Shown here in pieces: positions 10,791 through 22,002 of a stretch of 64,000 nucleotides of DNA. Positions within the stretch are counted from its first letter, which is position 1. Every line of letters starts with the position of its first letter. The DNA is from Littorina saxatilis. Taxonomy: Eukaryota; Mollusca; Gastropoda; Littorinimorpha; Littorinidae. The translations under genes were made by a program, and so were the position numbers. The notes beneath the pieces were generated by a model that did no database searches, had not been told where the DNA came from, and worked only from the letters and a program-made list of their open reading frames with translations. The DNA lies in NCBI RefSeq assembly GCF_037325665.1, contig NC_090248.1, positions 12,397,061 through 12,461,060 on the forward strand, in the 5' to 3' direction.

Positions 10791-12003
10791 TTCTGTCGTT
10801 GCCCACACCAGGCGACCTAACAAGTTGAACCAACAGCCAACCCCTATGCCATCGATCGTACTCACCCCCTCTTGAGAGAAGTAATGCATTTCAGTTGTCT
10901 GGGGGAGAAGTGACGGTTCAATGGGCCGATTGCTGAAGTCCAACGGAGGTCTAAATGGTTAGCTAATGATTTTTCCTTCCTCGTTGTTTGTCGCCGCTTA
11001 GGGGGCCAAAGTCACAAGGGCCAATTACTGCTGTGACGTTCGTTCGGGGAAGCCGGGAAGTTGCTTTGCTTTCTTGCTTGCCCTGGCAACTGTATACGCG
11101 GTCTTTATTTGCTATTTCGACCGGAGAGTGATCTTAATTGAGTTACGAACTGTAAACTGCGGTAAAACATTTGTTTTTTAAATGACATTTCACCTTATTT
11201 TTCGGCAGCATCAATCTACCACATACGACCTTATTGATTAACAGTACTGTTTTCTGTGACTTTTTCCCCACACAAAAATGAGTTTTCATCAGAATCGGCG
11301 AAACACAAATCAAACATGACAACCCCCACCCTCCCCCCTTTTGTCTTTCTTCCAACCACCTGTATTGGACTTTCTACCAAGAGAATCACAGCAAATGAAT
11401 CTATTCTCAAAGGTTAGGAAAGCAATAGAAAACAAAGTTAGTACAGCATCATAGACCATGCTGATTGAACCGCTGTTGAAATTGTAGGGTTTGATGTATG
11501 TGGACCAACCAATTGAATTCCATTCACTTATTGTTACATGTCTTTGTTTATCAACAAACCATTTGCAAGTTCTTCCCTTGAATGCGCCTTTTTAGGACAA
11601 ATTACTAATCTGAGTGTTGAAGTGCAACACGGAAATAAGCGAAGAAAAAAAGAAAGAGAGACAGAAAGACAACGCGTTCGCAAAGTAGGTGGGTGCCACT
11701 GTTTTAAGGTTCTACTGTTTATTCGCAGAAGACCCACACCCTGCTCGCCTGTCAGGTATTTACCACCGCAAAGCACAACCCAAACGACAAAACTCAATCC
11801 GTCTATGACAAGGACCTCACAAAGACAGACAGTCTCTTATCAGTCTTTAAGTTTGAACACAGACGGGGTAAAAACGAAAACACCCTAACTGCAGTGAGAA
11901 CAGGGTAAAACCGTATTGTAAAGGTTTTTGCACCTAGTAAGGCTTTATGTGAACCGTATTGACACGTGCTTTATTGGCTCGATCTTCCTTGCTACCCTCA
12001 CCC
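10791..12003. other. Gene-less stretch
   Basis: Mostly unique-looking sequence. An open frame of 116 codons at 11538-11888 has no splice or family support and is crossed by open frames on the other strand. I see nothing I can name. Confidence 0.45.
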
Positions 12004-12660
12004 GTCTCTTTCTGTACCTCAAACACTGACACGCTATATTCTTGTTTCCTGATTAAATACCTAAAGGCTTGTAAAGTTAGAAACACGGTAGTTTCTTATC
12101 TGGCTGAGAAGGATCACACTGTCTCTTTCTGTACCTCAAACACTGACACGCTATAATTATTCTTGTTTCCTGATTAAATACCTAAAGGCTTGTAAAGTTA
12201 GAAACACGGTAGTTTCTTATCTGGCTGAGAAGGATCACACTGTCTCTTTCTGTACCTCAAACACTGACACGCTATAATTAGGCTATTCTTGTTTCCTGAT
12301 TAAATACCTAAAGGCTTGTAAAGTTAGAAATACGGTAGTTTCTTCTCTGACTGAGAAGGATCACCCCCCCCCCCCCCCCTCTCCCTGTCTGATTAGTGTT
12401 TAAGTTTCAAAATGGATGGGGTAAAGAAAAAACCAGCATCAGTGAGCATAGGGGTAAGACATTTTTAAACGGTTTTTGCACCTAGAGTGGCTACTACGTA
12501 AAGACATTGACACTCGATCTCCTATGCTGCTACCCCTACCCGTCTCTCTCTGTACTTCAAACACACAGAGAAACGCAATGTTCTTGTTTGATGATTGAAT
12601 ACCTAAAGGCTTATAAAAATAGTAGTTTTTCCTCTGGCTGAGAAGGATCACCCCCCTGTC
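12004..12660. repeat. Tandem repeat of about 120 bp, plus a diverged outlying copy
   Basis: Units beginning GTCTCTTTCTGTACCTCAAA occur at 12004, 12121 and 12242. Each runs through CTTGTTTCCTGATTAAATAC, CTAAAGGCTTGTAAAGTTAG and GGCTGAGAAGGATCAC. A more diverged copy starts at 12542. The third unit ends in a C-run at 12365-12380. Confidence 0.85.
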
Positions 12661-12812
12661 TGCGAGATCTATCCAATATCTCTCACACAGCCACAGCGAC
12701 CCTAAGTTTATTGCACACTAAGGCTTTGTCAAATGGTCCATCATTCTCTCTGTCCGCGAACAGTGCTCCGTGCGGGTGTCGGTGTAGACAGCAATTGTCT
12801 TCTCGGTGAAAG

Positions 12813-13032
12813 CACAGGAGCTTGTATCCAATCGCCGGTCGATCATTATTTACAGTCCACTACTACGACATACTACTACTATATACAGGAGCTTGTATCC
12901 AATCGCCGGTCGATCATTATTTACAGTCCACTACTACGACATACTACTACTAAATAATGATCGACCGGCGATTGGATACAAGTAGTGGACTGTAAATAAT
13001 GATCGACCGGCGATTGGATACAAGCTCCTGTG
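12813..13032. mobile_element. Nested foldback element with 8-bp target duplication
   Basis: The left end is CACAGGAGCTTGTATCC and the right end is its exact reverse complement. GGTGAAAG directly flanks both sides (12805-12812 and 13033-13040), an 8-bp target duplication. The interior holds two direct copies of the arm (12815 and 12886) and two inverted copies (12952-12982 and about 12983-13032), so the whole 220 bp can fold. An 8-bp duplication is typical of hAT-type transposition; that family assignment is inference. Confidence 0.8.
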
Positions 13033-13553
13033 GGTGAAAGCAATATATATATGGAGAGAAGGACCTGTATTCGTGTTTGTGTTGCGGAACGCTTCTCTTT
13101 TGTCCGCGGTCACTGAATGAAATGTGGCGCGGCAGGTACAGACAAAAACATATATATCCGTTGTGGTTGGAGTGATATCAGTGACTCTCTCGTAAGGTGT
13201 CAAAGAGCAAAGCCAATGGCAATGATCGTCGCGCTAGGCATTTTCCAGACCGATGCTTCTTTGCAATTACATTCTACATGTAGTTCTCACTAAAACCCCG
13301 CCATACTGTCACACCAAACAGTCTGAACCGTTGCCACTAGTCAAATTTAATAGACGTTTAAAACGAGATAAGATAAGATAAGATAAAAGTGATTTAGTAA
13401 TGCAGTACCCAACAATAAGATTCTACGGTTTGATGCAACAATGTATGAGTTTAATTTCAAAACCTTTTCCATTTGTTTTCTCGCCAAGAACTTTAGGTTC
13501 TAACCTTGCTGCCAGAAAAGGTTAGGCTTGATTTTAAAGAGATCTATTCTTGG

Positions 13554-13554
<1 letters not shown>

Positions 13555-13607
<53 letters not shown>

Positions 13608-13650
13608 CAGAGAGAGAGACAGAGAGAGAGAGAGACAGAGAGACTGAGAG

Positions 13651-13722
<72 letters not shown>
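13555..13722. repeat. (GA)n microsatellite
   Basis: About 168 bp of GA dinucleotides with GACAGA and ACTGAGA interruptions. Confidence 0.96.
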
Positions 13723-13725
<3 letters not shown>

Positions 13726-13899
13726 TACTATATGGTATTTGGAAGAGAAAATGTTTAAATGTTGAAAAATGTTGTTAACTTGACAATGCGACTTATGAAT
13801 GCGCACGCGAGTATGTGCGTGCATGTTTGTGTGAAGAGACAAGAGAATAACCTGCACATAAAAAAGCAAGCTTTATAAACCCGTTTCTCTCTTACACAG

Positions 13900-14094
13900 G
13901 TGGAATCACGGACCCGGATAATATACAGTTGTACAAGACAGCTATCTCACTCAGTCAAGCCTTCGCTCCCTTCACAATTCAACAATACGCCACTGACAAA
14001 CCGTCACCAGCGCCACAAACCGTCACCAGCGCCACAAAGCAGTACCACTCAGCCCACCACTCGCAGATTTCACCCTAAAACGGCACCACGTTAG
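13900..14094 (+). CDS. Possible terminal exon, unrecognised
   Basis: A strong acceptor (pyrimidine tract then CTTACACAG, ending 13899) precedes an open frame of 64 codons ending in TAG. The deduced peptide is Pro/Thr/Ser/Gln-rich with a repeated RHQRHKPSPAP-like patch and no known domain. It would end a gene lying to the left, but no upstream exon was found. It sits only about 95 bp before the start of the next gene. Confidence 0.25.
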   Translation: MESRTRIIYSCTRQLSHSVKPSLPSQFNNTPLTNRHQRHKPSPAPQSSTTQPTTRRFHPKTAPR

Positions 14095-14158
14095 GAACGC
14101 CTCCACGAGCTATAAGCAAAGCAAACACCCCCCAATTCTTCAAACTCAGGGGGGCTCC

Positions 14159-14166
14159 TATATAAA
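14159..14166 (+). promoter_or_regulatory. TATA-box candidate
   Basis: TATATAAA lies 24-31 bases before the proposed ATG at 14190. At standard TATA-to-start spacing, transcription would begin at or next to the ATG, so either the 5' leader is almost absent or this box is not the one used. Confidence 0.4.
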
Positions 14167-14189
14167 GGTTCGCACGCCCACCACTCACC

Positions 14190-16487
14190 ATGGATCGAGC
14201 AGTCAGTACAACGATGAGAACTCGCAAGGTATGCCATGTTTTTGTGTGTTAGTCAGAACCCCCCGCGGATTAGGGGGAAGAATTTACCCGATGCTCCCCA
14301 GCATGTCGTAAGAGGCGACTAACGGATTCTGTTTCTCTTTTTACCCTTGTTAAGTGTTTCTTGTATAGAATATAGTCAATTTTTTGTAAAGATTTTACTC
14401 AAGCAGTATGTAAGAAATGTTAAGTCCTTTGTACTGGAAACGTGCATTCTCCCAGTGAGGTAAATACATTGTACTACGTTGCAAGCCCCTGGAGCAAATT
14501 TTTGATTAGCGCTTTTGTAAACAAGAAACAATTGACAAGTGGCTCTATCCCATCTCCCCCCCTTTCCCCGTCGCGATATAACCTTCGTGGTTGAAAACGA
14601 CGTTAAACACCAAAAAAAGAAAGAATGTTTGTCAGATGTGAGTACAGTGGAACCCACCTTTAAAGACCCCCCGATTTATGACCCCGCCCCCCCCCCTCCC
14701 CTTTTTAAGAGCTCGCCTTCTTAGGTTTTCTGTTAAATAAAACTTGCTTCTGTAGACCCCCTCCTTTGTAAGACCTTATTTTCTCAGCTTTTTAGAAGTC
14801 TTTAAAGGGTTTTCCACTGTAATGTGATGTGTAAGGTTATTTTTGTGAGATGCGAGTACAACATTTTTCAACATTTAAACATTTTCTCTTCCACATACCA
14901 TATAGTATCTCTTTCTCTCTCTCCCTCCGTCTCTCTGTCTCTCTCTCTCTGTCTCTCTCTCTCTCTGTCTGTCTCCCCCCCTTTTTTTTTGTAAGAAATT
15001 TAAAAAGTCTTAACGTGGAAGTAGTCTTAACAATGAAAGTAGTCTAAAAATGTAGTCTGAAAATGTAGTCTGAAAATGTAGTCTGAAAATGTAGTCTGAA
15101 AATGTAGTCTGAAAATGTAGTCTGAAAATGTAGTCTGAAAATGTAGTCTGAAAATGGAGGTAAATTATATAGCAGAAGGTTATGAACAACAACAATCTGA
15201 AAAGCCCTTTCCCCACCTCCTGTATCACCAACCCCGTCCCATTTTCTGCTTGTCTGTGTATCTGTTTTGTTTTTGTTTTGTTTCTTCGTTTCCTGAAATG
15301 AGTTAATGTATTTATTCCGCCATCATGCTAACCATTGTTTTGTAATTACTATGATTGCTTAAAATAAGCATTATATGCTTGAGTATGTAATCATCCATGC
15401 ATTGTTCTTGTCATGATTAAAATTGAATAAAGTTCTGTTTAAACCAAAAAGCAACGTCTGTACAGGGAGGAAGTCCAAATCGGGGGGTGGGAGAGAACGG
15501 GGACTTCCACTGTCTGTAATGCTTGCAGTTGAAGCATTGAACATGCCTGTCCGGTTTCTTACTTTTAAAGCCTATTGTAATTTGTTTTTGTTTACTGTAT
15601 GTGGGGGCCCGGTAGCTCAGTTGGTAGAGCACTGGACTTGTGGTCGGAAGGTCGCAGGATCAAATTCGGGCCGGGACGGACACGGGTCAACTTTATGTGC
15701 AGACCCAGAGACGGAAGCCATGTCCCACCCCCGTGTCATCACAATGGCACGTAAAAGACCTTGGTCATTCTGCCATAAGTGCAGGTGGCTGAATACACCT
15801 AAACACGCAGACACCTGGGTAGCGCGACTCCGTTGCTGCTAGCTTTCCACTGGGAGGAAGCGACCCGAATTTCCCAGCGATGGGACAATACAGTAATGAA
15901 AATGAAAATGAAAATGAAATCAAAAAGCAAGACACTTTTGGGAACGTCTAACTAAGGGAACAAACAAACAAACATGATCAGCAGTCTATCTGTTTTGGGA
16001 TTTGATTGTATGTGAGTACTGTGTATTTAGACGGGTTGTTCACTGTTCACTGTGATCAGGGCCTGAAATAAGTTCTGTGTGAAATCAGTGTTGAATTTTA
16101 ATATCCAATGTGTTTTGTAAAACGCGCCAAGACTGTGGTGAACAGCGATTTACAAGAACGTTTAAATGTCATTACTGTATGATTATTATTATAATAATTA
16201 TTATAATTCAGGTGATCTACGATGACTACACCCACGCCTTCTACGTGGAGACCCGGGTGGAAGCGTTGGAGCGACAGGTGGCCACCCGGGCCAAACTGAC
16301 TGACGTGCTCAACAGGTCTCACGAAACCCGCTTGAGGAACCACAAGAAACAGGTATAGACGATTTCTTTTAATTCATTTGGATTTTTCTGCATGATATTT
16401 TTTTTTAATTTTTATTCTTATATTCGGTCAATATTTTACTGACAGTATAGCAGTAGATTTGGAGGCATGCGAAGAAGCGCCGTATGT

Positions 16488-16519
<32 letters not shown>

Positions 16520-18301
16520 CTGAAAATGTGATGAATCCTGAAGAATTTTAAGGGGGGTCCCCAGATGTTGAAGGATTTGTATAATTAACAACCAAAAAAA
16601 CGTCACCACAGACATTACGAATCTGGATTTCCGGCATATACCGGAAGAATCCCACCCATGGTGTGTGTGTGTGTGTGTGTGTGTTCGTATGTGTATGTGT
16701 GTGTGTGTGTGTGTGTGTGTTCGTATGTGTGTGTGTGTGTGTGTGTTCATATGTGCGTGTGTGTGTATGTGTGTGTGTTCGTTTGTGCGTGCGAGCGTAT
16801 GTGTGTGTGTGTGTGTGTGTGTGCTCGCGCGCGTGTTCCAATCTTAGGAATGAAAGAGGGTTAGATAAATTATACAAACACACAGACAGTAATACAGACA
16901 GACAGAGAAACAGACAAGCGACTTGCCCCTCCCTAAGTGAATAGGTATGTGCACGACGCAGGACATAATTTGACCAGTTCAACTGTTGACACAAGTACTT
17001 GGAACTAAGAGAGCTTGCGATCGTCCGGACTTAGCTCCTTTTCTTCTGCTTTCTCTGCTACTCTATGTTGCACTTGACGGTGCTGTTCGTACTTCAAACC
17101 CCAAGTACCTCTGCCTAACATAACCCCGTTTACTCGGCACACTATGTCCATTGATTTTACTAGTACTCTCTTGTCTCTCTTTTCGGTTCCTGAATACAAG
17201 CAGATCTTATGTTTTTAATTCGTGTCAAATGAACCAGACTTTAACACACACAAAATTGCTTTACGGGAAACTCAAAAGCAAAGAAAATAGGATCGAACAA
17301 ATATGTTACGTCAAAAATCTCTGAGGCACTGCTTTGAAGAATCAAATACATTTTGAAAAGATAAGATGGTGTGAATTAGGTTATAACATAACCAATTTAA
17401 TATTCTGCAGTGTTTTTCCCAGACACAGAAACAATAGCTCAGTTGGACCTGGATTCAAATTATATATTGGTCAAAATGGCCAGGCCGCAAAATAATTGTT
17501 GTGACAAAGGACATCTAATGCCATCGGTGTCAAAACTATCAGACATTCGACCCGCCTTGGTTCAGAACAATGCGTCAGGTAAAAAAAAAAAAAATGCGTA
17601 AATGACCGAAGACCAAGGCATGTGAACAACACTGTATTCTGTGTAAATGTCATAACAATTAGTTTTAGATAAGTTCGAAACCGATTTCATTGAACTCAAA
17701 CCAGGGATTCCCAGATACCCCCCCCCCCCCCCCCCCCCCCCGGTATGTTCTTGACGAATGTCACTGTGTGCTTGCTTGTACTGTGTGCAGGCCTGAAGCT
17801 CAAAATCAAGTAGTTTTGCATTCTTTCGGCTTGAACTTATTGTCCAAAGTGGTCTTTGCAGCAACCAAGTTTAACTATAGCCGCTTAAGCTTATCTTGTT
17901 GCGGCCGTACAAACAGGTTACATTGTACCGCTGCGACAACGCCGGCAAACGCTTTAGTGGCTCCATAGAATTCACACCTGCATTGTTTAACATTGCAACA
18001 CGGGTGCTCAGACATGAACAACCGTCCAAATCCACTGAATGCATTTATAGGCGGGTAATTTTGTCTGAACAAAAGAAACACTTGACACCGAGGTGAATCA
18101 GCTATTATATATGCAAATCAAGCCAACACACGGTTAAGTTTACAGCCCAGAACGAACATAAGCGCTACTGTTTAGACTGTTAGGACTGATTCGTTTGTGT
18201 GTACCGACTTCCTTTATTGCGCTGCTCAGTGATTTGTCCTTTCGTATTTCTTTGCTATCACACGTTTATTGCTTTTAATTTGGAAACTCTCTTACCAACT
18301 T

Positions 18302-18376
<75 letters not shown>

Positions 18377-21300
18377 CGGTGAATGTAGTTTAAAGGCAGA
18401 GTCCTTCCCGTGTAAACCATTCAACTCGCCGTCTTAGCTCTGACCAGGCTTTTACATATGATAAGACAATCCCTTCACTTGGTCACATACCAACTATCAA
18501 CAGCTTAGGTGCTCACAGTCTTTGCACAAACTGGGATTTATGAAATAACTACTCGCTCTACACAGATTGAAGACAGGGTGTTAATTTTTTGTATGTGTCA
18601 GCTGAAGTGGAGGGATGGTCTTATCCCACGAAACTGAAGGCTGGGTAGACCTGAGAGCGAGAGAAAACCTGTTTTCACGAGAATGAATGTGCCTTTAGGG
18701 TAGCTGCACATTTAAATTCGAGTTCCTTGCTTTCAACACCATAGTGCTGGCAAAGCGCAGCACAGCTCTCTCGCTCTCTCTCTATTCCTCCTCCCCCTCT
18801 CTCTCTCTCTCTCTCTCCCTCCCCCCCCCCCCCCCCCCGTCTCTCTCTCCCCCTCTCTCCCAAAAATTTCAGGTGGACGCGGAAAAAGACTGCTTCGAGA
18901 ATAAGAAAGACCACAAGATGTTTATTCACAAAGAACCCCGAAAGAACAATGATCAAAATGTCACCAAGTCTTGATCAAAAGATAAACACAATTCGTTCCT
19001 TCTCCTTCTTTCAGGAGGACGCAGAAAAAGACATATTCGACTGGAAGAAGAGCGACTGGGAGACTTCCTTTCCACAAAGAGCTCCCGTCAAAAACAATTT
19101 TTATTTAGTGATAAAATGTCGCCAATTCTTGATCGAAAGATAAACAGCATTAATTTCTAATACTTCTTTTAGGTGGACATCTTCGAGAAGAAGAACGACC
19201 GCGAGACGTCGTTCCATAAAGAAGACCTCAAAAACAAGTGTTAAAATATCCCCATTCTTGAACGAAAGAGAAACAGCATTCAGTTCTTCTCTTTGTTTCA
19301 GGTGGACGCAGAAAAAGACATCTTCGAGAAGAAGAACGACCGCAAGACGTCGTTCCACAAGGAACACCTCAAGGACCAAGTGGCGCACCGCCATGTTCTA
19401 GACGGGATCGCGCGCTCCAGGCACGACAGCGGCTCCGGGAATCGCTCCGAGAGCCACCTGGGCCACTACGGGCTGGGGGCCAGCAAGCTGGACATCCAGC
19501 CCCTCATCGAGCAGAACATCAAGGAGAACACGTCGTCGGCCAAGAGGAAGAGGCAGTCCATGCGAATCCAGAGCAAGAGGCGAGGTGTCAATGTCTTCGA
19601 CAGGACCAAGACCACATCGGCTCTGTTGAGGATGAAGCCCCAGGTAAAGCCTCAAACCAATTAGGCGAAGTCGACTTCACGAAGCTTTTGCATAGAATTT
19701 TCGGTAAAAAGACGAATTTGGGCTCAATTAAAGACAGTCAGAAGACTTTTGGTGTAAATATGGAGTTATAAGTTTGGTGTGTGAATCGTTTCTGCGGTCG
19801 TCTAAATACATAGGCCCAAAGCTGGATGAAGATAACCAATCCCATTAAATGAACATCCGATAAGCTTCGTGTCGCTTTGACATACGTTGGTGGCTACCAT
19901 ATATGAGGCTCTGCCAATGACAAAAAACTATCAATAACGAACAACAATGTGGGCTCTCTTGGTCTATTATTTTGACTAAAGAATACCCCCTGTCATGGAA
20001 GAACCCCTATCATATACAGGGTGACCCAAAAAAAAGAGTACCCAAATAAAACGTCATAAATTGAACAAAAATAAAGCAATCTTCATAAAATTTATTTACA
20101 CACACAAATAGCCTCTGCATGATGTGCACAGAAAACTTTAGCGTTCTAGCTTGTCTTTCAGGAAAGTTATGCTCATTCTACAGAACATGCTCCAAATGGC
20201 CTCCGCGCCGATTCAGGCAAACTTGAACTCGCCGCGCAAAGTTATCAATCACCCGCACACACTCCTGTTGCGAGATTCCGCGAATGGTTGTTGTTGTGGC
20301 TCGCTTGAGTTCTGCGATTGTCTGTGGGTTGTTCCTGTAGACGTTGTCTTTCAGGAACCCCCAAAGATAGAAATCTGGGGGATTTAAATCCGGGGGAGGC
20401 CATTTGGAGCATGTTCTGTAGAATGAGCATAACTTTCCTGAAAGACAAGCTAGAATGCTAACATTTTCTGTTGAAATCATGCAGAGGCTACTTTTGTGTG
20501 TAAATAAATTTTATGAAGATTGCTTTATTTTTGTTCAATTTATGACGTTTTGTTTGGGTACTCTTTTTTTTTGGGTCACCCTGTATATACAGAAGTAAAC
20601 TCGATGAAAGGACATCTTTGGGATCAGCCTAAAGTGTTCCTACATCGCAGATGGCCTTCCATTCCAGGTATATTGTGTTATACTTATAGCAAAGAGTAAT
20701 ACTCGACAAAGGGTCAACAGAAAGTTTCCTTTCACGGGAGGTGTTCTCACATCAGAGGGGACTCACATTGCGGCATTGTTAAAATTGGTTGGTCTTAATA
20801 ATTACTGAGGGTGTTCTCTAGCTCTTCGCTGCTGGGACCATTTCACTGACGCGATAAATGTCTTCAGAGTCTTCGACCAAACCGAGCGAACAAAGTGAAG
20901 CAGCAAAAAAAGCTACATGCCACCCATCAAAAGTACACGTAGCATCATGCCTCGTTTTCCATCTCATGTATGGATGTGTTACTTATAACCTACTTCACCT
21001 CCATCCGTTGGCTGCAGACAATCGATAAGGAATCAAGTCCGAAATGATCCATGCATCTTTCACGACCACTCTCAGGCACAATAGGGACTTCCGTTGTTCA
21101 GACCACATGCACAATTAACAGACGGTGATTGCTGACTTCGCGAAATGGGCAGCTTGCTCATTATAGGCGTAATCGGCTGCCGATTTGGCGGAAATAGTTG
21201 CCCATCTTTTTACGCATATTTGGCAAATCGCTGCCTATTTCGCAAAATGGACAACGTTTTGACATTTACACGAAATGAACAAAAATGTTGCGAGTTCGGC

Positions 21301-21571
21301 AATTCCATGAATTGGTCACGACACATGCATCTTTCTGTGACAGGTGAAGAGTCGACCCACGTCAGAAGACGTGAAGGCAACACAGGCAGAGGAGCAGGCC
21401 ACCAAACAGGCCAAGCAGCTCATCCTGCCTCCGATCACTGTACGCTGGGCCCGGCACCACGTCACGGAGGACAAGGGCGAAACCCTCCAGGGAACAAGGT
21501 ACACCGGCGGTGGGGACAGAAATGGAGATTCCACTTTGCCCACCGTCTTCGTGACGCAAGGCAGACATTGA
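14190..21571 (+). CDS. Unrecognised basic coiled-coil protein, four exons
   Basis: I do not recognise this protein. Exons: 14190-14228, 16212-16352, 19302-19643 and 21344-21571. All junctions are phase 0 with GT/AG signals (donors CAAG-GTATGC, ACAG-GTATAG, CCAG-GTAAAG; acceptors TTCAG, TTTCAG, GACAG). The start is in a good context (CACCATGG). The product is about 249 residues and begins [13 protein letters not shown]. Exon 2 (about residues 14-60) has heptad-like leucines and charge typical of a coiled coil ([18 protein letters not shown]). Exon 3 is rich in Lys/Arg/His, with a basic stretch [16 protein letters not shown] that could act in nuclear targeting or nucleic-acid binding. Exon 4 starts Lys/Gln-rich and ends Gly-rich. 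There is no signal peptide or membrane segment. An alternative donor inside exon 4 (after 21498) would leave phase 2 and is less likely than the stop at 21571. Introns hold SINEs, MITEs and decayed copies of exon 3. Confidence 0.7.
14258..14626 (+). mobile_element. SINE-like retroposon, family A
   Basis: Full-length family A copy with CCCCGCGG head first and a tail of AAACACCAAAAAAAGAAAG. It lies in intron 1 of the upstream unrecognised gene, about 30 bp after the exon 1 donor. Confidence 0.8.
14645..14819. mobile_element. Tc1/mariner-type MITE
   Basis: The ends are CAGTGGAACCCACCTTTAAA and the inverse of CAGTGGAAAACCCTTTAAAG, each flanked by TA. The length is 175 bp with no coding. TA duplication and size fit a non-autonomous Tc1/mariner derivative. 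Confidence 0.7.
15049..15156. repeat. 13-bp tandem repeat
   Basis: About eight copies of TGAAAATGTAGTC in perfect tandem, within intron 1 of the unrecognised gene. Confidence 0.95.
15605..15925 (+). mobile_element. tRNA-derived SINE (His-like head)
   Basis: The first 70 bases resemble a tRNA gene, with box A TAGCTCAGTTGGTAGAGC, an anticodon loop containing GTG, and a box B-like GGATCAAATTC. The acceptor-stem ends no longer pair well. A tRNA-unrelated body follows, containing GGGAGGAAGCGACCCGAATT, and the tail is AATGAA repeats. It is a SINE rather than a functional tRNA. A body fragment of the same family is at 31195-31305. Confidence 0.8.
16481..16830. repeat. (GT)n microsatellites
   Basis: Two GT-rich tracts (16481-16517, followed by a G-run, and 16660-16830) lie in intron 2 of the unrecognised gene. 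The overlapping frames in both directions are repeat artefacts. Confidence 0.95.
17005..17199 (-). CDS. Unrecognised open frame inside an intron, antisense
   Basis: A minus frame of 64 codons reads like protein ([20 protein letters not shown], then Gln/Glu/Lys-rich), but I recognise no family and see no splice sites or promoter. It lies within intron 2 of the plus-strand gene. It may be a fragment of an inserted element or chance. Confidence 0.2.
   Translation of the reverse strand: MYSGTEKRDKRVLVKSMDIVCRVNGVMLGRGTWGLKYEQHRQVQHRVAEKAEEKELSPDDRKLS
17411..17580 (+). CDS. Exon-like segment not compatible with the host gene frame
   Basis: An acceptor-like TATTCTGCAG and a donor-like GCGTCAG-GTAAAA bracket an open stretch encoding [20 protein letters not shown] and more. 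The segment enters with two bases and leaves with one, so it cannot join the phase-0 exons of the surrounding gene without a frameshift. It could be an exon of another transcript, a poison exon, or chance. Confidence 0.2.
18306..18373. repeat. (CT)n microsatellite
   Basis: Uninterrupted CT run of about 68 bp in intron 2 of the unrecognised gene. Confidence 0.95.
18394..18700. mobile_element. Possible TIR element with AAAGGCA ends
   Basis: The left end is AAAGGCAGAGTCCTTCCCGTG and the right end is an imperfect reverse complement closing with GTGCCTTTA. An internal TGACCAGGCTTTTACATATG phrase has a diverged relative near 39290-39360. No coding is seen. Confidence 0.45.
18768..18860. repeat. 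CT/C-rich low-complexity tract
   Basis: Mixed CT dinucleotides and C-runs. It immediately precedes the decayed exon copies and supplies the pyrimidine tract of the first one. Confidence 0.85.
18873..19238 (+). pseudogene. Three decayed tandem copies of the head of exon 3
   Basis: Copies start at 18873, 19015 and 19173, each right after an AG acceptor, and the functional exon starts at 19302. Spacings are 142, 158 and 129 bp. Each encodes a version of [20 protein letters not shown]: the first reads [13 protein letters not shown], the second [14 protein letters not shown], and the third lacks the AEKD codons. Each reaches a stop within 23-42 codons, and the linking intron sequence (TTGATCAAAAGATAAACA type) is repeated as well. 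The duplicated unit is therefore exon head plus flanking intron. Confidence 0.8.
19644..20016. other. Intron 3 (left part), nothing recognised
   Basis: Unique-looking intronic sequence with no repeat or exon signal I can support. Confidence 0.5.
20017..20583 (-). mobile_element. Deleted mariner-like transposon with about 190-bp TIRs
   Basis: The ends are CAGGGTGACCCAAAAAAAAG and its reverse complement, flanked by TA on both sides (20015-20016, 20584-20585). The inverted repeats extend about 190 bp (20017-20206 and 20393-20583) with a few mismatches. The short centre encodes, on minus, the C-terminal part of a transposase: [20 protein letters not shown], a hallmark of the mariner/Tc1 catalytic domain, then a tail ending HLEHVL. 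Most of the transposase is missing, so it is non-autonomous. It lies in intron 3 of the unrecognised gene. Confidence 0.88.
20584..21343. other. Intron 3 (right part)
   Basis: No exon is supported. Around 21136-21260 there are repeated TTTCGCAAA/TTCGCGAAATGG-type phrases in both orientations. Confidence 0.4.
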
Positions 21572-22002
21572 TGATGGGTGGTGATGCATTTATGCTTTCA
21601 AAACTGACTGAATCAGCTTTTTCAGTGTCTGCATGTGTCTTCAATCTTGCCAAAACGAGGTTCGTGTACTGTACATTCATAGTCACCAAAAAGTGAACAA
21701 AACTTTGAAGAATGATAGCAACAGAACTCATTGATCTCCTACTTGTTCACGACTGAATGGTGGAGGAACTTTGATGATAACACTAAACCCCACTGCTGTC
21801 GTAACGTGTACAACCAATGCTATCATAATTATCATCGCAAGGTTGTCTACCATATGCAAAGCAGCTTCAAATGGGAAACAGCCAATCTTTGCATTAGCCA
21901 GTCAGCCGATCTAAGTAATACCCCCTCCAGTGCCTGGATTATATACTATGCCTGCGATATGCGTCGACGGCAATGACAATACTGTGTTACACATGTGCCT
22001 TT
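21572..22002. other. 3' flank of the unrecognised gene
   Basis: Presumed 3' UTR and intergenic sequence. I see no canonical AATAAA signal near the stop and no other gene. Confidence 0.4.

Noticed and set aside
15608-15680. A tRNA-His gene
   Set aside because: The A box and anticodon-like loop are present but the acceptor stem does not pair fully, and a SINE body and tail follow directly.
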